In this document: positions 15,768-24,540 of the stretch, piece after piece
How positions within the stretch are numbered: the first letter of the stretch is position 1
Layout of the letters: the number at the start of each line of letters is the position of its first letter
Notes under the pieces: generated by a model
Database searches by the model: none
What the model saw: only the letters and a program-made list of their open reading frames with translations
What the model was told of the DNA's origin: nothing
Source of the DNA: Magnetococcus sp. PR-3
GTDB lineage: Bacteria; Pseudomonadota; Magnetococcia; Magnetococcales; Magnetococcaceae
NCBI RefSeq assembly: GCF_036689865.1
Contig: NZ_JBAHUQ010000031.1
Span: 16,956 to 80,955, forward strand
Length of the DNA stretch: 64,000 nt
Reading direction: 5' to 3'
Position numbers and translations under genes: made by a program

Positions 15768-16184
15768 ATGATCGATCTGTCCGTGGCGCGTATGCTGCAC
15801 CTGGATTATGAGTTTCAACTGGAAAAGGCGATCCAGACCCGTAAGATCTCACGTGTGACCGGCTCCAAGATCCATGTCTCTCACCATCAGTGCGAGCTGG
15901 GGATCTGGCTGGACCGATTTGGACAGGCCCGTTACAGCCACTTTCCAGAGATGGAGCCGCTGATTGCCCACCATAAGGATTTTCATCTCTATGCCGAGAA
16001 GGCTATGCGTGCCATCAAACTGATGGAGGATGAGCAGGCCGGGGCCGCCTATCAGCGGGTTAGAAACGAGAGCAAAGAGTTGATCTACCTTATGACGTTG
16101 ATGGAGTATCGACTGCTGCATGAGAAGGATATTGGCCAGTTGATCAAGAAGCCTTTCAGGCTTTTGACGGGGCTTTTTCGATAA
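15768..16184 (+). CDS. Stand-alone CZB (zinc-binding) domain protein
   Basis: A 138-residue helical protein with the CZB pattern: an early His (MLHLDYEFQLEKAI), the core HHQCELGIWLDRFG, and the distal HHKDFHLYAEKAM. In CZB domains three His and one Cys bind zinc and act as zinc or redox sensors at the C-terminus of chemoreceptors and diguanylate cyclases. Here the domain stands alone. The gene starts 10 bp after the symporter gene, so the two are probably co-transcribed. A sensory link between them is inference. Confidence 0.75.
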   Translation: MIDLSVARMLHLDYEFQLEKAIQTRKISRVTGSKIHVSHHQCELGIWLDRFGQARYSHFPEMEPLIAHHKDFHLYAEKAMRAIKLMEDEQAGAAYQRVRNESKELIYLMTLMEYRLLHEKDIGQLIKKPFRLLTGLFR

Positions 16185-16263
16185 AGCTCGATTCAACGCT
16201 AGAAAAAAAGTGGGGGGTAACGTAAAATCCCCTTTCGATGCCAGATGTTGGTGTCATTCGTAA

Positions 16264-16278
16264 TGAGAATAGATCCAA
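16264..16278 (+). promoter_or_regulatory. Fur-box-like site upstream of the 16300 gene
   Basis: TGAGAATAGATCCAA has a good left half (6/7) and a weak right half. It overlaps the inverted repeat TCATT-CGT-AATGA at 16254-16266. It is only ~22 bp from the start codon, so binding would block translation initiation or a promoter further upstream. Confidence 0.3.
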
Positions 16279-16299
16279 TTTATCTTGGAGTGAAGTCAT

Positions 16300-16707
16300 A
16301 TGGCCATTACCAATCTGAGTGCCACCCTGATTGAAGGTGAAAAGGTCACTTTGACCGGTCCAGGCAAGTTGAAGTTCAAGGCAGTTAAGCCTGTGGCCAA
16401 AACCGCTAAGGCAGCAGCGGCCACTAAGGGGGTAGCTGCCACCAAGGGGGTAGCGGCGACCAAGGCTGCTGGTGTCAAAGGTGCTGCCACTGTCCAGAAC
16501 GCCGCCCAGGCTGCCGCCATCAAAGGGGCGGCACCTGTGGCTACCGTAGCTACCGCTGGCAGCAGCGGTTCGCTGTTGGGTGGCCTGGGGTTGAACCTGG
16601 GGCTGGGTATTGGCTCCATGGGGACCTTGGCGATTGGTGCCATTCTGGTGGGGGGCGGTTACTACCTCTACCGTCGTCAGAAGGCCAAGCGTTTCTGGTC
16701 TTTCTAA
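16300..16707 (+). CDS. Mms-type magnetosome membrane protein (LTGPG module plus Leu-Gly motif)
   Basis: A 135-residue protein. The N-terminus holds VTLTGPGKLKFKAVK, shared with the 13765-14040 product. A Lys/Ala linker with the repeat ATKGVA follows. Next is the Leu-Gly run LLGGLGLNLGLGIGSMG typical of Mms5/Mms6/MamD, a transmembrane helix (~108-124) and a basic aromatic tail ending KRFWSF. The tail is basic, not acidic, so an Mms6-like iron-binding end is missing. It is closest in style to MamG/Mms5-type proteins. GGAG precedes the ATG. Confidence 0.7.
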   Translation: MAITNLSATLIEGEKVTLTGPGKLKFKAVKPVAKTAKAAAATKGVAATKGVAATKAAGVKGAATVQNAAQAAAIKGAAPVATVATAGSSGSLLGGLGLNLGLGIGSMGTLAIGAILVGGGYYLYRRQKAKRFWSF

Positions 16708-16733
16708 CCTAAGGTCTGACAGGGTTGTGGTTT

Positions 16734-16763
16734 ACAAGGAACGGTGCTCGCACCGTTCCTTGT
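16734..16763 (+). terminator. Strong hairpin before mamH
   Basis: Perfect 13-bp stem ACAAGGAACGGTG / CACCGTTCCTTGT with loop CTCG. The following sequence is only mildly T-rich. It could terminate the upstream gene or shape the 5' end of the mamH transcript. Confidence 0.65.
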
Positions 16764-16816
16764 CGTATCGTTGTCTTGAGTCAAACACCTTGAAACGGGT
16801 AGGTAAATAAGCGCGC

Positions 16817-18103
16817 ATGTCTGTATCCCCCATTATTCTTGAGCGTCATCACAATACGCTCTATCTGATTGTGGCCCTAACCATGGTGTTCATGACCCTG
16901 GTGCTGGCCACCCAGCCGTTGTTTCTACGCAATGTGCTGGATATCGGGCGGGAGAATGCGGGATTCGTCAATGCCAATATTCAGGTCATTACCGAGATTC
17001 TGGATCTGGCGCTGGTGGGTTACCTGGGCTATCTCTCCGACCGCTTTGGCCGTATCCCCATCATCATGTGGGGGTTTCTGGTGGCGGGGATCACCGCGCT
17101 GCTGGCCCCCCTGAGTGGCTGGTTGGGGGTGGTGCTGGGCATCGATGCGCTGGCCATCTTCTATCTTGCGCGGATTATGATGTCTCTGGGGACCGCAGCG
17201 GTGTGGCCTCAGCTCTCCACCCTGACCGGGGACTACACCACCAAGAAAAGCCGTCCGGGACTGCTGGCAAAAGTGGGCTTTATGATGGCCTTCGGGGCCA
17301 CCCTGGTCTACGCGGTGTTGATGCAGTTACCCAAGTATGTGGGGGTGGAGGTGGTGATGCTTATACCGGCCATCGTTGCCCTGTTGGGGGCTTGGCTGGT
17401 GCGCCAGTTCCTGGTGGAGACCGCCACCAAACTGGAGTCCAGCTCCTTCCCTTTGAAACGGGTGGTGGGGCTGGTCAAGACGCGTAAAGAGTTGCGCCTA
17501 AGCTTTCTGGCCGCCTTTACCTCCCGCAACGACATGGTGCTCATCGGACTGTTCCTGATGACCTGGTTTATCTACTTTGGCGATCTGGTGCCAGGGGTGG
17601 ATCATAACCAGGCCGCCGCCAGGGCTGGTTTTGTCATTGGCTTTATTGGTCTGATGGTGCTGGTAAGTATTCCGTTGTGGGGTTGGTTTATTCGCCGCCA
17701 TGGCCGGGTTGAAGCGGTGATTCTGGGATTGCTGCTCAGCGGCCTTGGCTTTTTGGGGTTCAGCCTGATTATTAATCCTATGACCTGGTGGTCACTGCTG
17801 CCAGCACTGTTTGTAGGGTTGGGGCAGGCGGGGTGTCTGCTGGCACCACAGATTTTGGCCCTGGACAATGCCGAGCCGGAGATTCGCGGCTCCATTATGG
17901 GGGCGTTTAATACGGCGGGCTGTATTGGGATTATCTTTTTCCTGCAGATCGGTGGCTTTCTGTTTGACTATATGAGTCCCACCGCACCGCTGATGTTTAC
18001 CGGTATGGCCAATCTACTGATCATGGTCTACGGCTTGGGCGTAAAGAACTGGCGCAGCCAGGAGAAGAAAGGCGACGATCCGATTCTGGATTATGAGCCG
18101 TAA
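16817..18103 (+). CDS. mamH: MamH, major facilitator superfamily transporter of the magnetosome
   Basis: A 428-residue, ~12-helix MFS protein, first gene of the mamAB-like core. The N-terminus (TLYLIVALTMVFMTLVLATQ) and the LSDRFGR loop after helix 2 fit MamH. The protein resembles the N-terminal MFS half of MamZ (55188-57116), as in other magnetotactic bacteria, where MamH and MamZ together support iron transport for magnetite. Only a weak ribosome site precedes the ATG. mamI follows 142 bp later. Confidence 0.93.
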   Translation: MSVSPIILERHHNTLYLIVALTMVFMTLVLATQPLFLRNVLDIGRENAGFVNANIQVITEILDLALVGYLGYLSDRFGRIPIIMWGFLVAGITALLAPLSGWLGVVLGIDALAIFYLARIMMSLGTAAVWPQLSTLTGDYTTKKSRPGLLAKVGFMMAFGATLVYAVLMQLPKYVGVEVVMLIPAIVALLGAWLVRQFLVETATKLESSSFPLKRVVGLVKTRKELRLSFLAAFTSRNDMVLIGLFLMTWFIYFGDLVPGVDHNQAAARAGFVIGFIGLMVLVSIPLWGWFIRRHGRVEAVILGLLLSGLGFLGFSLIINPMTWWSLLPALFVGLGQAGCLLAPQILALDNAEPEIRGSIMGAFNTAGCIGIIFFLQIGGFLFDYMSPTAPLMFTGMANLLIMVYGLGVKNWRSQEKKGDDPILDYEP

Positions 18104-18245
18104 CCGGTAACGGTTGTCTGCGCATCTGTTGTGGATCTGTTTATTTACACGCTGGTATCGGAAATTTAGTCTGTGCTATGATGCAGTGTTTGAGTGAGTG
18201 TAGGATATCTTTGTCTGTCCATATCTAAAGTAGGATGTGAATGCG

Positions 18246-18476
18246 ATGCCCAGCATCATCTTTGGCTTGATCGCCATCTCCCTAGGACTGTGGGGGCTCT
18301 CCGCCTGGTGGTGGTCCGTGGTGGAATTTTTGCGCGGATTTGTGCCCATCGGTCTGGTTTTTCTGGGCTTTATTGCTCTGGGGGCCGGTGTGACACGTCT
18401 GCGTGAAGTGGATGAGCAGATTGTGGATTCCGAGCCTACGGCAGCGGAATCGGTTCAAGAGTCTACCCGAGAGTAA
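18246..18476 (+). CDS. mamI: MamI, magnetosome membrane formation protein
   Basis: A 76-residue protein with two hydrophobic helices (MPSIIFGLIAISLGLWGLSA and FVPIGLVFLGFIALGAG) around a WWWSVVEFLRG hairpin, and an acidic tail. This matches MamI, essential for forming magnetosome vesicles. The ATG at 18246 is preferred to the in-frame GTG nine bases upstream because AGGA is too close to the GTG, and known MamI proteins begin MPS. mamE starts 6 bp after the stop. Confidence 0.93.
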   Translation: MPSIIFGLIAISLGLWGLSAWWWSVVEFLRGFVPIGLVFLGFIALGAGVTRLREVDEQIVDSEPTAAESVQESTRE

Positions 18477-18482
18477 TGCCGT

Positions 18483-20726
18483 ATGACACCCGAGCAAGAT
18501 CCCAGCTGCGGGAAACACTACCTGAAATACCTCTATATGGTATGGGTTGGTTCGTTTCTGCTGATGTTGGGCAGTTATTGGTGGATCGACTATCAGGCTA
18601 AACAGGAGATGGCGTTGGCTAAGGCCAACGGCTCTGCGGTCCAGCAGCCTGCACAGAACCGTGGTCCGAACTCTACTGGCCAAGGCCTGGTTAATCCAGG
18701 CACTCAGGGGGGCGGTAACGCTGCTGCATTGCCGGTGGCGCTGAACCAGCCTCTCATGGCGCCTGGTGGCGGAGAGCTGTCCATTCCTCAGAATGTGACC
18801 GGTCCGGCCCCCTTTGCCCGGGTGGCCAAGTTCATGATGCCCAGTGTGGTTAACGTCAGTGCCACCACCATGCGACCTGGGGATCCCAACAAAAAGACCA
18901 AGACAGGATTGCAGTTTGCAAATCCTTTCAGTGGTATGGCGACCGAGAGTATTGGCTCCGGCGTGGTGGTCACTGAGGATGGTTACATCCTGAGTAATTT
19001 CCATGTGGTGGAGAATGCTAAACAGGTGTTCGTGACTCTGTTCAATGATCAGGGTACCGTTAAACTGCCTGCCGAGATTGTCACCCTGGACTCCCGCCGG
19101 GATCTGGCGCTGCTGAAGGTGGAAGCAGATAATCCGTTGCAGCCTGCACCCCTGGGAGATAGTAAGCTGGTCAACGTTGGTGATCCGGCCATCGCCATTG
19201 GTAGCCCCTTTGGGCTGGACCAGACCGTTAGTCAGGGTATTATCTCCGGTAAGCGTAAGGCGGTGAACATCGGTGGTACAGTGCATCGTAACCTTCTACA
19301 GACCGATGCTGCGATCAACCGTGGCAACTCCGGTGGTCCTTTGGTGGGGGCTGATGGTAGCGTCATTGGTGTGAACACTGCTATTTACACCACCACCAGC
19401 GCCTTCTCCGGGGTGGGTTTTGCGGTACCTTCCAATGCAGCCCGCGAGTTTTTGGAAGAGCGTATCCAGTTGCCCAACGTCACACCCATCAACGGTACCA
19501 TGATGCCGGTAGCGGCTCAGAATGCGCCGCCCATCCCGTCAGATGCGGTATTGACCCACGATGATCGTGGTCCCTGCGAAAATTGCCACCAGATTTTGCC
19601 TCCAGCCGGTGGTGGTCAGCCTGTGGCTGCCCGCCCGCCACCGCCTATCCCTTCGGATGCGGTGATGCCCCATGGGGATCGTGGTCCCTGTGAAAACTGT
19701 CACCAGATCCTGCCAGCCGGTGGTACAGGCCAACCGATAGCTATGCAGCGTGGTCCCGGTATGGGGCAGGGCATGGGCCAGCATCGTAACCGTGCCGACC
19801 GCATGTTCTCCTTCGATCCCAACGGTGCCTTTGCGCTGCCAGCAGCAGCCACCACTATGAAAGAGAGTCCCACCCTGGCCCCGGCGGAGTTGGTGGCCAT
19901 GGTTACCAGCGGTGTTGGGGCGACCTTCCAGGTTCTCAATGTGGATCTGGCGGCTAAACTGGGCTCTCCCTATCCTAAAGGGTTGGTTGTGGACCAGGTA
20001 AAGGCTGGTTCCAGTGCGGAGCAGGCGGGTTTGAAAAAAGGGGATGTCTTGATCAAGGCCAATGGCAAATGGCTTGAGTCCCTGGAGAGTCTGGCGGAGT
20101 TGATCCAAGCCGGTAACCAAGAAATTCGTCTTTCGGTGGTGCGTGATGGCCGCCGGGAAGAGTTGCTCATCGGTGTAGCCCGTCTGCAGGCGGGCCCCGG
20201 TGCCCAGATGCAACCGGTGGCCATGAATCAGCAGGCTGGGATGCCCCTAGCGCAGATGGGTAATAATCTGCAGCAGCCCATGGCACCTTCCATGCCCCCC
20301 CCCATGGCACCTTCGGCCCAGGGTCAGAACTGGAACGGCGCTATGCAGGGTGGCGGTATGCAAAATGGCGCAACACCTGCATGGCAAACCAATGGTACCG
20401 CACCCAGAGCAAACCGGGCCGCACCCAAACCGGTTCCCACCGAGTTTGAGTGGATGGGGATGGAGATTATTCCCATCACATCGGCCCGTATGAACCGCCA
20501 GCCCATGTTGAAGGGCAAGAGTGGTGGTTTGATCACCGATATGGGTGCCGCTTCGCCGGCCATGCGTGCCGGGGTGCAGCGTAACGATGTGGTGGTGGCC
20601 ATCAATGGGCAGGCTGTCAGTGACGGTCGCTCCATCGATAAGGCCATCAAGGCTGCCAAAGGACGGCAGTGGGCTCTGCTGGAAATTGAGCGCAACGGAA
20701 CAAGGATGTTCGTCAAGGTACAGTGA
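18483..20726 (+). CDS. mamE: MamE, HtrA-like serine protease with two magnetochrome motifs
   Basis: MamE is the magnetosome protease needed for protein sorting and crystal maturation. The 747-residue product has an N-terminal membrane anchor (~17-36). The trypsin-like domain has an intact triad (H174 in SNFHVV, D207 in RRDLALL, S283 in GNSGGPL). Two CENCH magnetochrome haem sites lie at C365-H369 and C403-H407, each preceded by PIPSDAV. PDZ domains follow at ~475-565 and ~655-745. A Met/Pro/Gln-rich linker joins the PDZ domains. It lies 6 bp after mamI. The acidic gene at the mamJ position follows after 70 bp. Confidence 0.96.
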   Translation: MTPEQDPSCGKHYLKYLYMVWVGSFLLMLGSYWWIDYQAKQEMALAKANGSAVQQPAQNRGPNSTGQGLVNPGTQGGGNAAALPVALNQPLMAPGGGELSIPQNVTGPAPFARVAKFMMPSVVNVSATTMRPGDPNKKTKTGLQFANPFSGMATESIGSGVVVTEDGYILSNFHVVENAKQVFVTLFNDQGTVKLPAEIVTLDSRRDLALLKVEADNPLQPAPLGDSKLVNVGDPAIAIGSPFGLDQTVSQGIISGKRKAVNIGGTVHRNLLQTDAAINRGNSGGPLVGADGSVIGVNTAIYTTTSAFSGVGFAVPSNAAREFLEERIQLPNVTPINGTMMPVAAQNAPPIPSDAVLTHDDRGPCENCHQILPPAGGGQPVAARPPPPIPSDAVMPHGDRGPCENCHQILPAGGTGQPIAMQRGPGMGQGMGQHRNRADRMFSFDPNGAFALPAAATTMKESPTLAPAELVAMVTSGVGATFQVLNVDLAAKLGSPYPKGLVVDQVKAGSSAEQAGLKKGDVLIKANGKWLESLESLAELIQAGNQEIRLSVVRDGRREELLIGVARLQAGPGAQMQPVAMNQQAGMPLAQMGNNLQQPMAPSMPPPMAPSAQGQNWNGAMQGGGMQNGATPAWQTNGTAPRANRAAPKPVPTEFEWMGMEIIPITSARMNRQPMLKGKSGGLITDMGAASPAMRAGVQRNDVVVAINGQAVSDGRSIDKAIKAAKGRQWALLEIERNGTRMFVKVQ

Positions 20727-20796
20727 CGGCCCTTGTTTTCCAAGGGCGTCAAGTCTCTGGCTGTATGCTCCGCTATGCCAAAGGGTGTAAGGAAAT

Positions 20797-23700
20797 ATGG
20801 ACACCGATCAGCACAATGCGGGTGGCGCGTCACCTGACCAGGGTTCCGCCCAGGAAGCCAGGGATCGACGTGCGGCCAGAAAAAAGCGACGTATGAAGGG
20901 CATTGCCGCCTTTCGCGCGGCGGCTCAGGAGATCTCCGACAGGGCACGACAAAACCGGGAGGCCCATGAGCGCGGCGAGGATGTGGCGGCTGACGTGCGC
21001 CCAACTGCAGAGGTTTCGCAACCCACGCAGAAGGTAACCGCCGCTCAGGAGAAGCCGTCTCAGCGTAAAGCGGCAAGCAAACCGAAGAAACAGGCCACGG
21101 CCCAAGGGTCAAGTGACCCTAATCGGGTCCCTGAAGCAGCCAGCCAGCCGGTGGTGGAGAAACGCGAAGCGGACCAACCTACGGTCTCTAAGGCACCACA
21201 ACCAGCCAAGGCGGTGGTTGAAGAGAAACCTGAATCCGCCCCCATCGACACGACGTTGGCGGACAACCTACTGGTTATGGATGAGGGTAGCTCCAAACCC
21301 ATGCCGGAACCAGTAAGGGAGCGCCAGGCTGAGGAGCCGTTGGGTGGGCCTAACCAACCGCCCATATCCACCTCTGAAGCCGTTCGGGTACAGCCCGTTG
21401 AGGCAAAGGAGCGGGAAGCGGGGGGGCGCGACCACGATGTTTTGGCCAAACTGGTCAAGCAGAAGTTGGCGGCGGCAGCGCCCAAACAGAAGCTGGCCCG
21501 TGTAGAGGCCAAGCTGGATTCCGCTGAGTTGGATGAGGCGACGGTAGAGGCCAAGCCGGTGGCGGCCGCGCTGGATATGCTGGAGAAGGCCTCCCGCGAT
21601 CGAGCGGTGGAGTTGGAACGTCACCTCCATGATGATCGCTTGCTGCGCCCGCAATCCGCAGGGGAGGGGGCGCAGGATGACGAACAACCCCTGGATGCCA
21701 CCTACTTGGCAGTACGCCCACGTGGGGTTAAAGTAATCAATGAAGAGTCCGGTATGCCATGGCCCAAAGAGGGCTGGGGGCAGTCGGTCAATGTTAATAA
21801 TAACGATTCTCATGAAGAATCGCAACCGGTTCCTGCAAAGGAAGTGAAGCACGTGGCTGCAGATCAGACCAAAGCAGATCTGTCCGAGCATCCCTGGCCC
21901 AGTGGGTTAGCCGGTTTGGTGCGCCCTGTTGCATCCGCTGAAGAGGTGCCGGAGAGCCAGGATGACAGCGCTGGTTCGGTACGCAAGGCTTCCATCACGC
22001 TGGATGAGATCAAGCAGCGCATGCTCACCCTGGAGCCTGAAGCTCCTTGGTTGGATATGGGGGCGCCCAAAAGCGCAGCCGAGCCCAAAGAGCCGGTACG
22101 TCCCGTGCCCCAGGCCTCATCGCGAACCGTGTTTGATCAAGCGCCTCAAGAGCCGGTGGGTAAGCCGTTGGCATTAACGCCAACTAAAAGCGAGCCTGTG
22201 ACCACGTTGGTCGATACACCGCCCTCCAAGGCAGCCCCTTCGACGGTGGAGATGGATACCCTGACCCAACGTCTGTTTGCGAGTAAGAGTCAGGATCCCT
22301 GGCAGTTGGATGCCCAGGTGGCGGGCAATCTCTCTGTACTGCCTGACAGTTCCCCTGTTAAGGATGTGCAACCGGCATCTGTTCAGCAGAGCAGTCAAGC
22401 CCAGAGTGATCAGATGGTTCCATCCAATCCGGTGCAGCACCATCCTGAAGTGAGCCAGCAGCGTCAGTTGATGGATGGTTGGATGGATCTGCTCACCACT
22501 TTGCCGGTCAAAGAGCATGAGGTGGAAGCGGAAGAGGATGAGGCGAAGTCCACAGATCAGGATGATCAGCCGTGGCTGGAGCTGCTCAACCAACAACCTG
22601 CCAAAAAGCCCCATGATGGTGCAGATCGTCTCACCCCTGTGGCCATGCAGGAGCCTAAGAGTAAGGCCGGCAGCGGCTGTCCCTGGTTGTCCAAGGAGCA
22701 GGTGGAGCCCGCAGTGATGGCCTCTCTCACAATCCTTGAGCACGAAGAGGTCACGCCCCCCAGTTTTGTAGAGAATCTGCAGCAGTCGTCACCCTCTGAG
22801 GTCCAAGAGCCTGCCCAGCCGGCTGAACAGAGTCCTGAACCGACAGCTCAAGAAACGGTGGCTACTCAAGAGGCTGCCGTTCAAGGGGATGAAAAGGATC
22901 AGGCTGAACAACGGCCTGTGGAGAAGGAAACCTGCGAAGAGGTTAGGCCCAAAGAGATCAGTTTATTAAGTGCGGCCTCTGTGGTTCACCGTAAAAAGCG
23001 GTTGATTCAATCTGCAGAGTTGCGCCAGTTGCGCAGTTTCATGGGGGATCCGTTGGTACGGGGCCCGTGGGGCGTGGAGCGCGAAGACCCTTTTGTTTCC
23101 TCCCCTCATTGGCGCTACAGGACAGTAGCGATCCAGCGACGGAAGAAGAGTTTGGAAATTGGAGCCACCCCATTCGAATCCGGCTCCCTAAAAACTCATC
23201 GTTCCGACCTTCGCCCTGGTGAAAACCGGTGGGGGGAGATGTTTGAATCCTTAACCAGCTCAGATGCTTCCAAGCAGGCAAGGCCAGATGTTGATCATTT
23301 TCCCCCGTCGCTCTCCATGGAGATGCAGGGGACGATTTTTAACGATGAACTGCTTGGCGGTATGGATGCTATGCGTTGGCACTTGGGTGAGGTAAGCGCT
23401 CTGAACGAGCATATTAACCTTCCCTGCAGTGACGATGAAGTTGGGGTGCGCCGCAGTGGCTTTAGAGCTCCAGCTCAAAAACAGCACGCCATCTTGGCCA
23501 AGAGTGATGCGCTCTGTTTTGTGGGGTCACCCTTTGATCCCATGAAGCGGCAGACTGGGCGCTCCGTTGCCCCCAAGCCCCTTGAACTTGACGCTGCTTC
23601 CACAGTAGAAACGCTGGCAGCGGATAAAGGGTTGGCCCAGCATGTTGATCAGTTTGAGCAGGATCAGCAGCTCAGTAGTCTGCCCCAACCTGACAATCTA

Positions 23701-24240
23701 CCGGTTGCAGAGCCTGTGGCCTCTGTTGATGCAGTAAATACTGCGTCAGAGCCTGTGGTTTCTGTTGATACTGAAAACAGCGTGCCAGAATCTGTGGCCG
23801 CTTCTGTAGAAAAAACGCCCCAGCAGCGGGTTACCCATATCAGCCTGCCTGCTAAGGTGCGGCCGTCGGCGACCCCCTCAACGCCCCAAAAGCCTAGCAA
23901 GCGCTTGCGGGCCAAGGTGGTGCGTCGGGATAAACCTCAGCAGCAGGCTCCCATGGTCCCCCAAGCAGGTGGCGCTACGGTGCAGAGCATTGGTAATAAG
24001 CGGGTGACGGTGATGCAACCGCAGCGGGTGGTTAAACCGGTCTCCTTAACGGAGCAGATCAGCCAGCCCCCCAACCCCAGCCGTGCCCTTCCTGTGGATC
24101 AGTATGTGGAAGCGGTGGAGGTTGAGAGCCTGGGCAGCGGCGTAGCCAATCTGCTAGGTGATGCGGTAGGGGGGGTGATCACCAGCGCCCGGTGGACAGG
24201 TGGTAAAGTACGAAAGATCATTCCTTTTTCGAAAAAGTGA
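20797..24240 (+). CDS. Long acidic low-complexity protein at the mamJ position (1147 aa)
   Basis: No family is recognised. It lies between mamE and mamK, where Magnetospirillum has mamJ, the acidic linker that ties magnetosomes to the MamK filament. The protein is rich in Glu, Pro, Ala and Gln and mostly disordered, with a basic N-terminus (RRAARKKRRMKG). It contains seven Pro-Trp motifs (W322, 367, 418, 502, 593, 630, 758), several as [EQD]xPW[LQ]. The last ~35 residues (SGVANLLGDAVGGVITSA, then basic RKIIPFSKK) form the only hydrophobic segment and could bind a membrane. AAGGAAA precedes the ATG. A MamJ-like tether is inferred from position and composition, not homology; it is more than twice the usual MamJ length. 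Confidence 0.75.
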   Translation: MDTDQHNAGGASPDQGSAQEARDRRAARKKRRMKGIAAFRAAAQEISDRARQNREAHERGEDVAADVRPTAEVSQPTQKVTAAQEKPSQRKAASKPKKQATAQGSSDPNRVPEAASQPVVEKREADQPTVSKAPQPAKAVVEEKPESAPIDTTLADNLLVMDEGSSKPMPEPVRERQAEEPLGGPNQPPISTSEAVRVQPVEAKEREAGGRDHDVLAKLVKQKLAAAAPKQKLARVEAKLDSAELDEATVEAKPVAAALDMLEKASRDRAVELERHLHDDRLLRPQSAGEGAQDDEQPLDATYLAVRPRGVKVINEESGMPWPKEGWGQSVNVNNNDSHEESQPVPAKEVKHVAADQTKADLSEHPWPSGLAGLVRPVASAEEVPESQDDSAGSVRKASITLDEIKQRMLTLEPEAPWLDMGAPKSAAEPKEPVRPVPQASSRTVFDQAPQEPVGKPLALTPTKSEPVTTLVDTPPSKAAPSTVEMDTLTQRLFASKSQDPWQLDAQVAGNLSVLPDSSPVKDVQPASVQQSSQAQSDQMVPSNPVQHHPEVSQQRQLMDGWMDLLTTLPVKEHEVEAEEDEAKSTDQDDQPWLELLNQQPAKKPHDGADRLTPVAMQEPKSKAGSGCPWLSKEQVEPAVMASLTILEHEEVTPPSFVENLQQSSPSEVQEPAQPAEQSPEPTAQETVATQEAAVQGDEKDQAEQRPVEKETCEEVRPKEISLLSAASVVHRKKRLIQSAELRQLRSFMGDPLVRGPWGVEREDPFVSSPHWRYRTVAIQRRKKSLEIGATPFESGSLKTHRSDLRPGENRWGEMFESLTSSDASKQARPDVDHFPPSLSMEMQGTIFNDELLGGMDAMRWHLGEVSALNEHINLPCSDDEVGVRRSGFRAPAQKQHAILAKSDALCFVGSPFDPMKRQTGRSVAPKPLELDAASTVETLAADKGLAQHVDQFEQDQQLSSLPQPDNLPVAEPVASVDAVNTASEPVVSVDTENSVPESVAASVEKTPQQRVTHISLPAKVRPSATPSTPQKPSKRLRAKVVRRDKPQQQAPMVPQAGGATVQSIGNKRVTVMQPQRVVKPVSLTEQISQPPNPSRALPVDQYVEAVEVESLGSGVANLLGDAVGGVITSARWTGGKVRKIIPFSKK

Positions 24241-24540
24241 TGGTGTAGGCTTTAACCGACCTCTATCAGATTGTAATGTTTCAAAGTGCCTTTATTGGGA
24301 AGTGACGACGGTTTGTTGGGAGAGGTTTTTCGGTAAGCAATCTCATTTCCAACCATTTTTCGCGACTTAAGGGGCATTAAAGTGATGATTGTGCAAATGG
24401 TGACTTGAAATTTGGTGCCAATGCCGCGACAATCACTGAATTTGGTGGCTTCGCTCTAACCAGCAGATGTTGGGTAACACAGAGCTTAAGCCATTGGAAA
24501 AAACAACACGCATTTGTGTTCACTGTTTCAAGGAGGGGTC
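24241..24540. promoter_or_regulatory. Intergenic region before mamK
   Basis: 300 bp without a gene, the longest gap within the mam core. It is AT-richer than the flanks and ends with the strong AAGGAGG site of mamK, so an internal promoter for mamK onward is likely. I see no clear operator or hairpin. Confidence 0.4.

Noticed and set aside
18282..19286. 334-codon minus-strand frame
   Set aside because: It is antisense to mamI and mamE and has no family features.
20797..24240. Assignment as mamJ
   Set aside because: Position and acidity fit, but no MamJ sequence motif could be recognised, so the symbol is not given.
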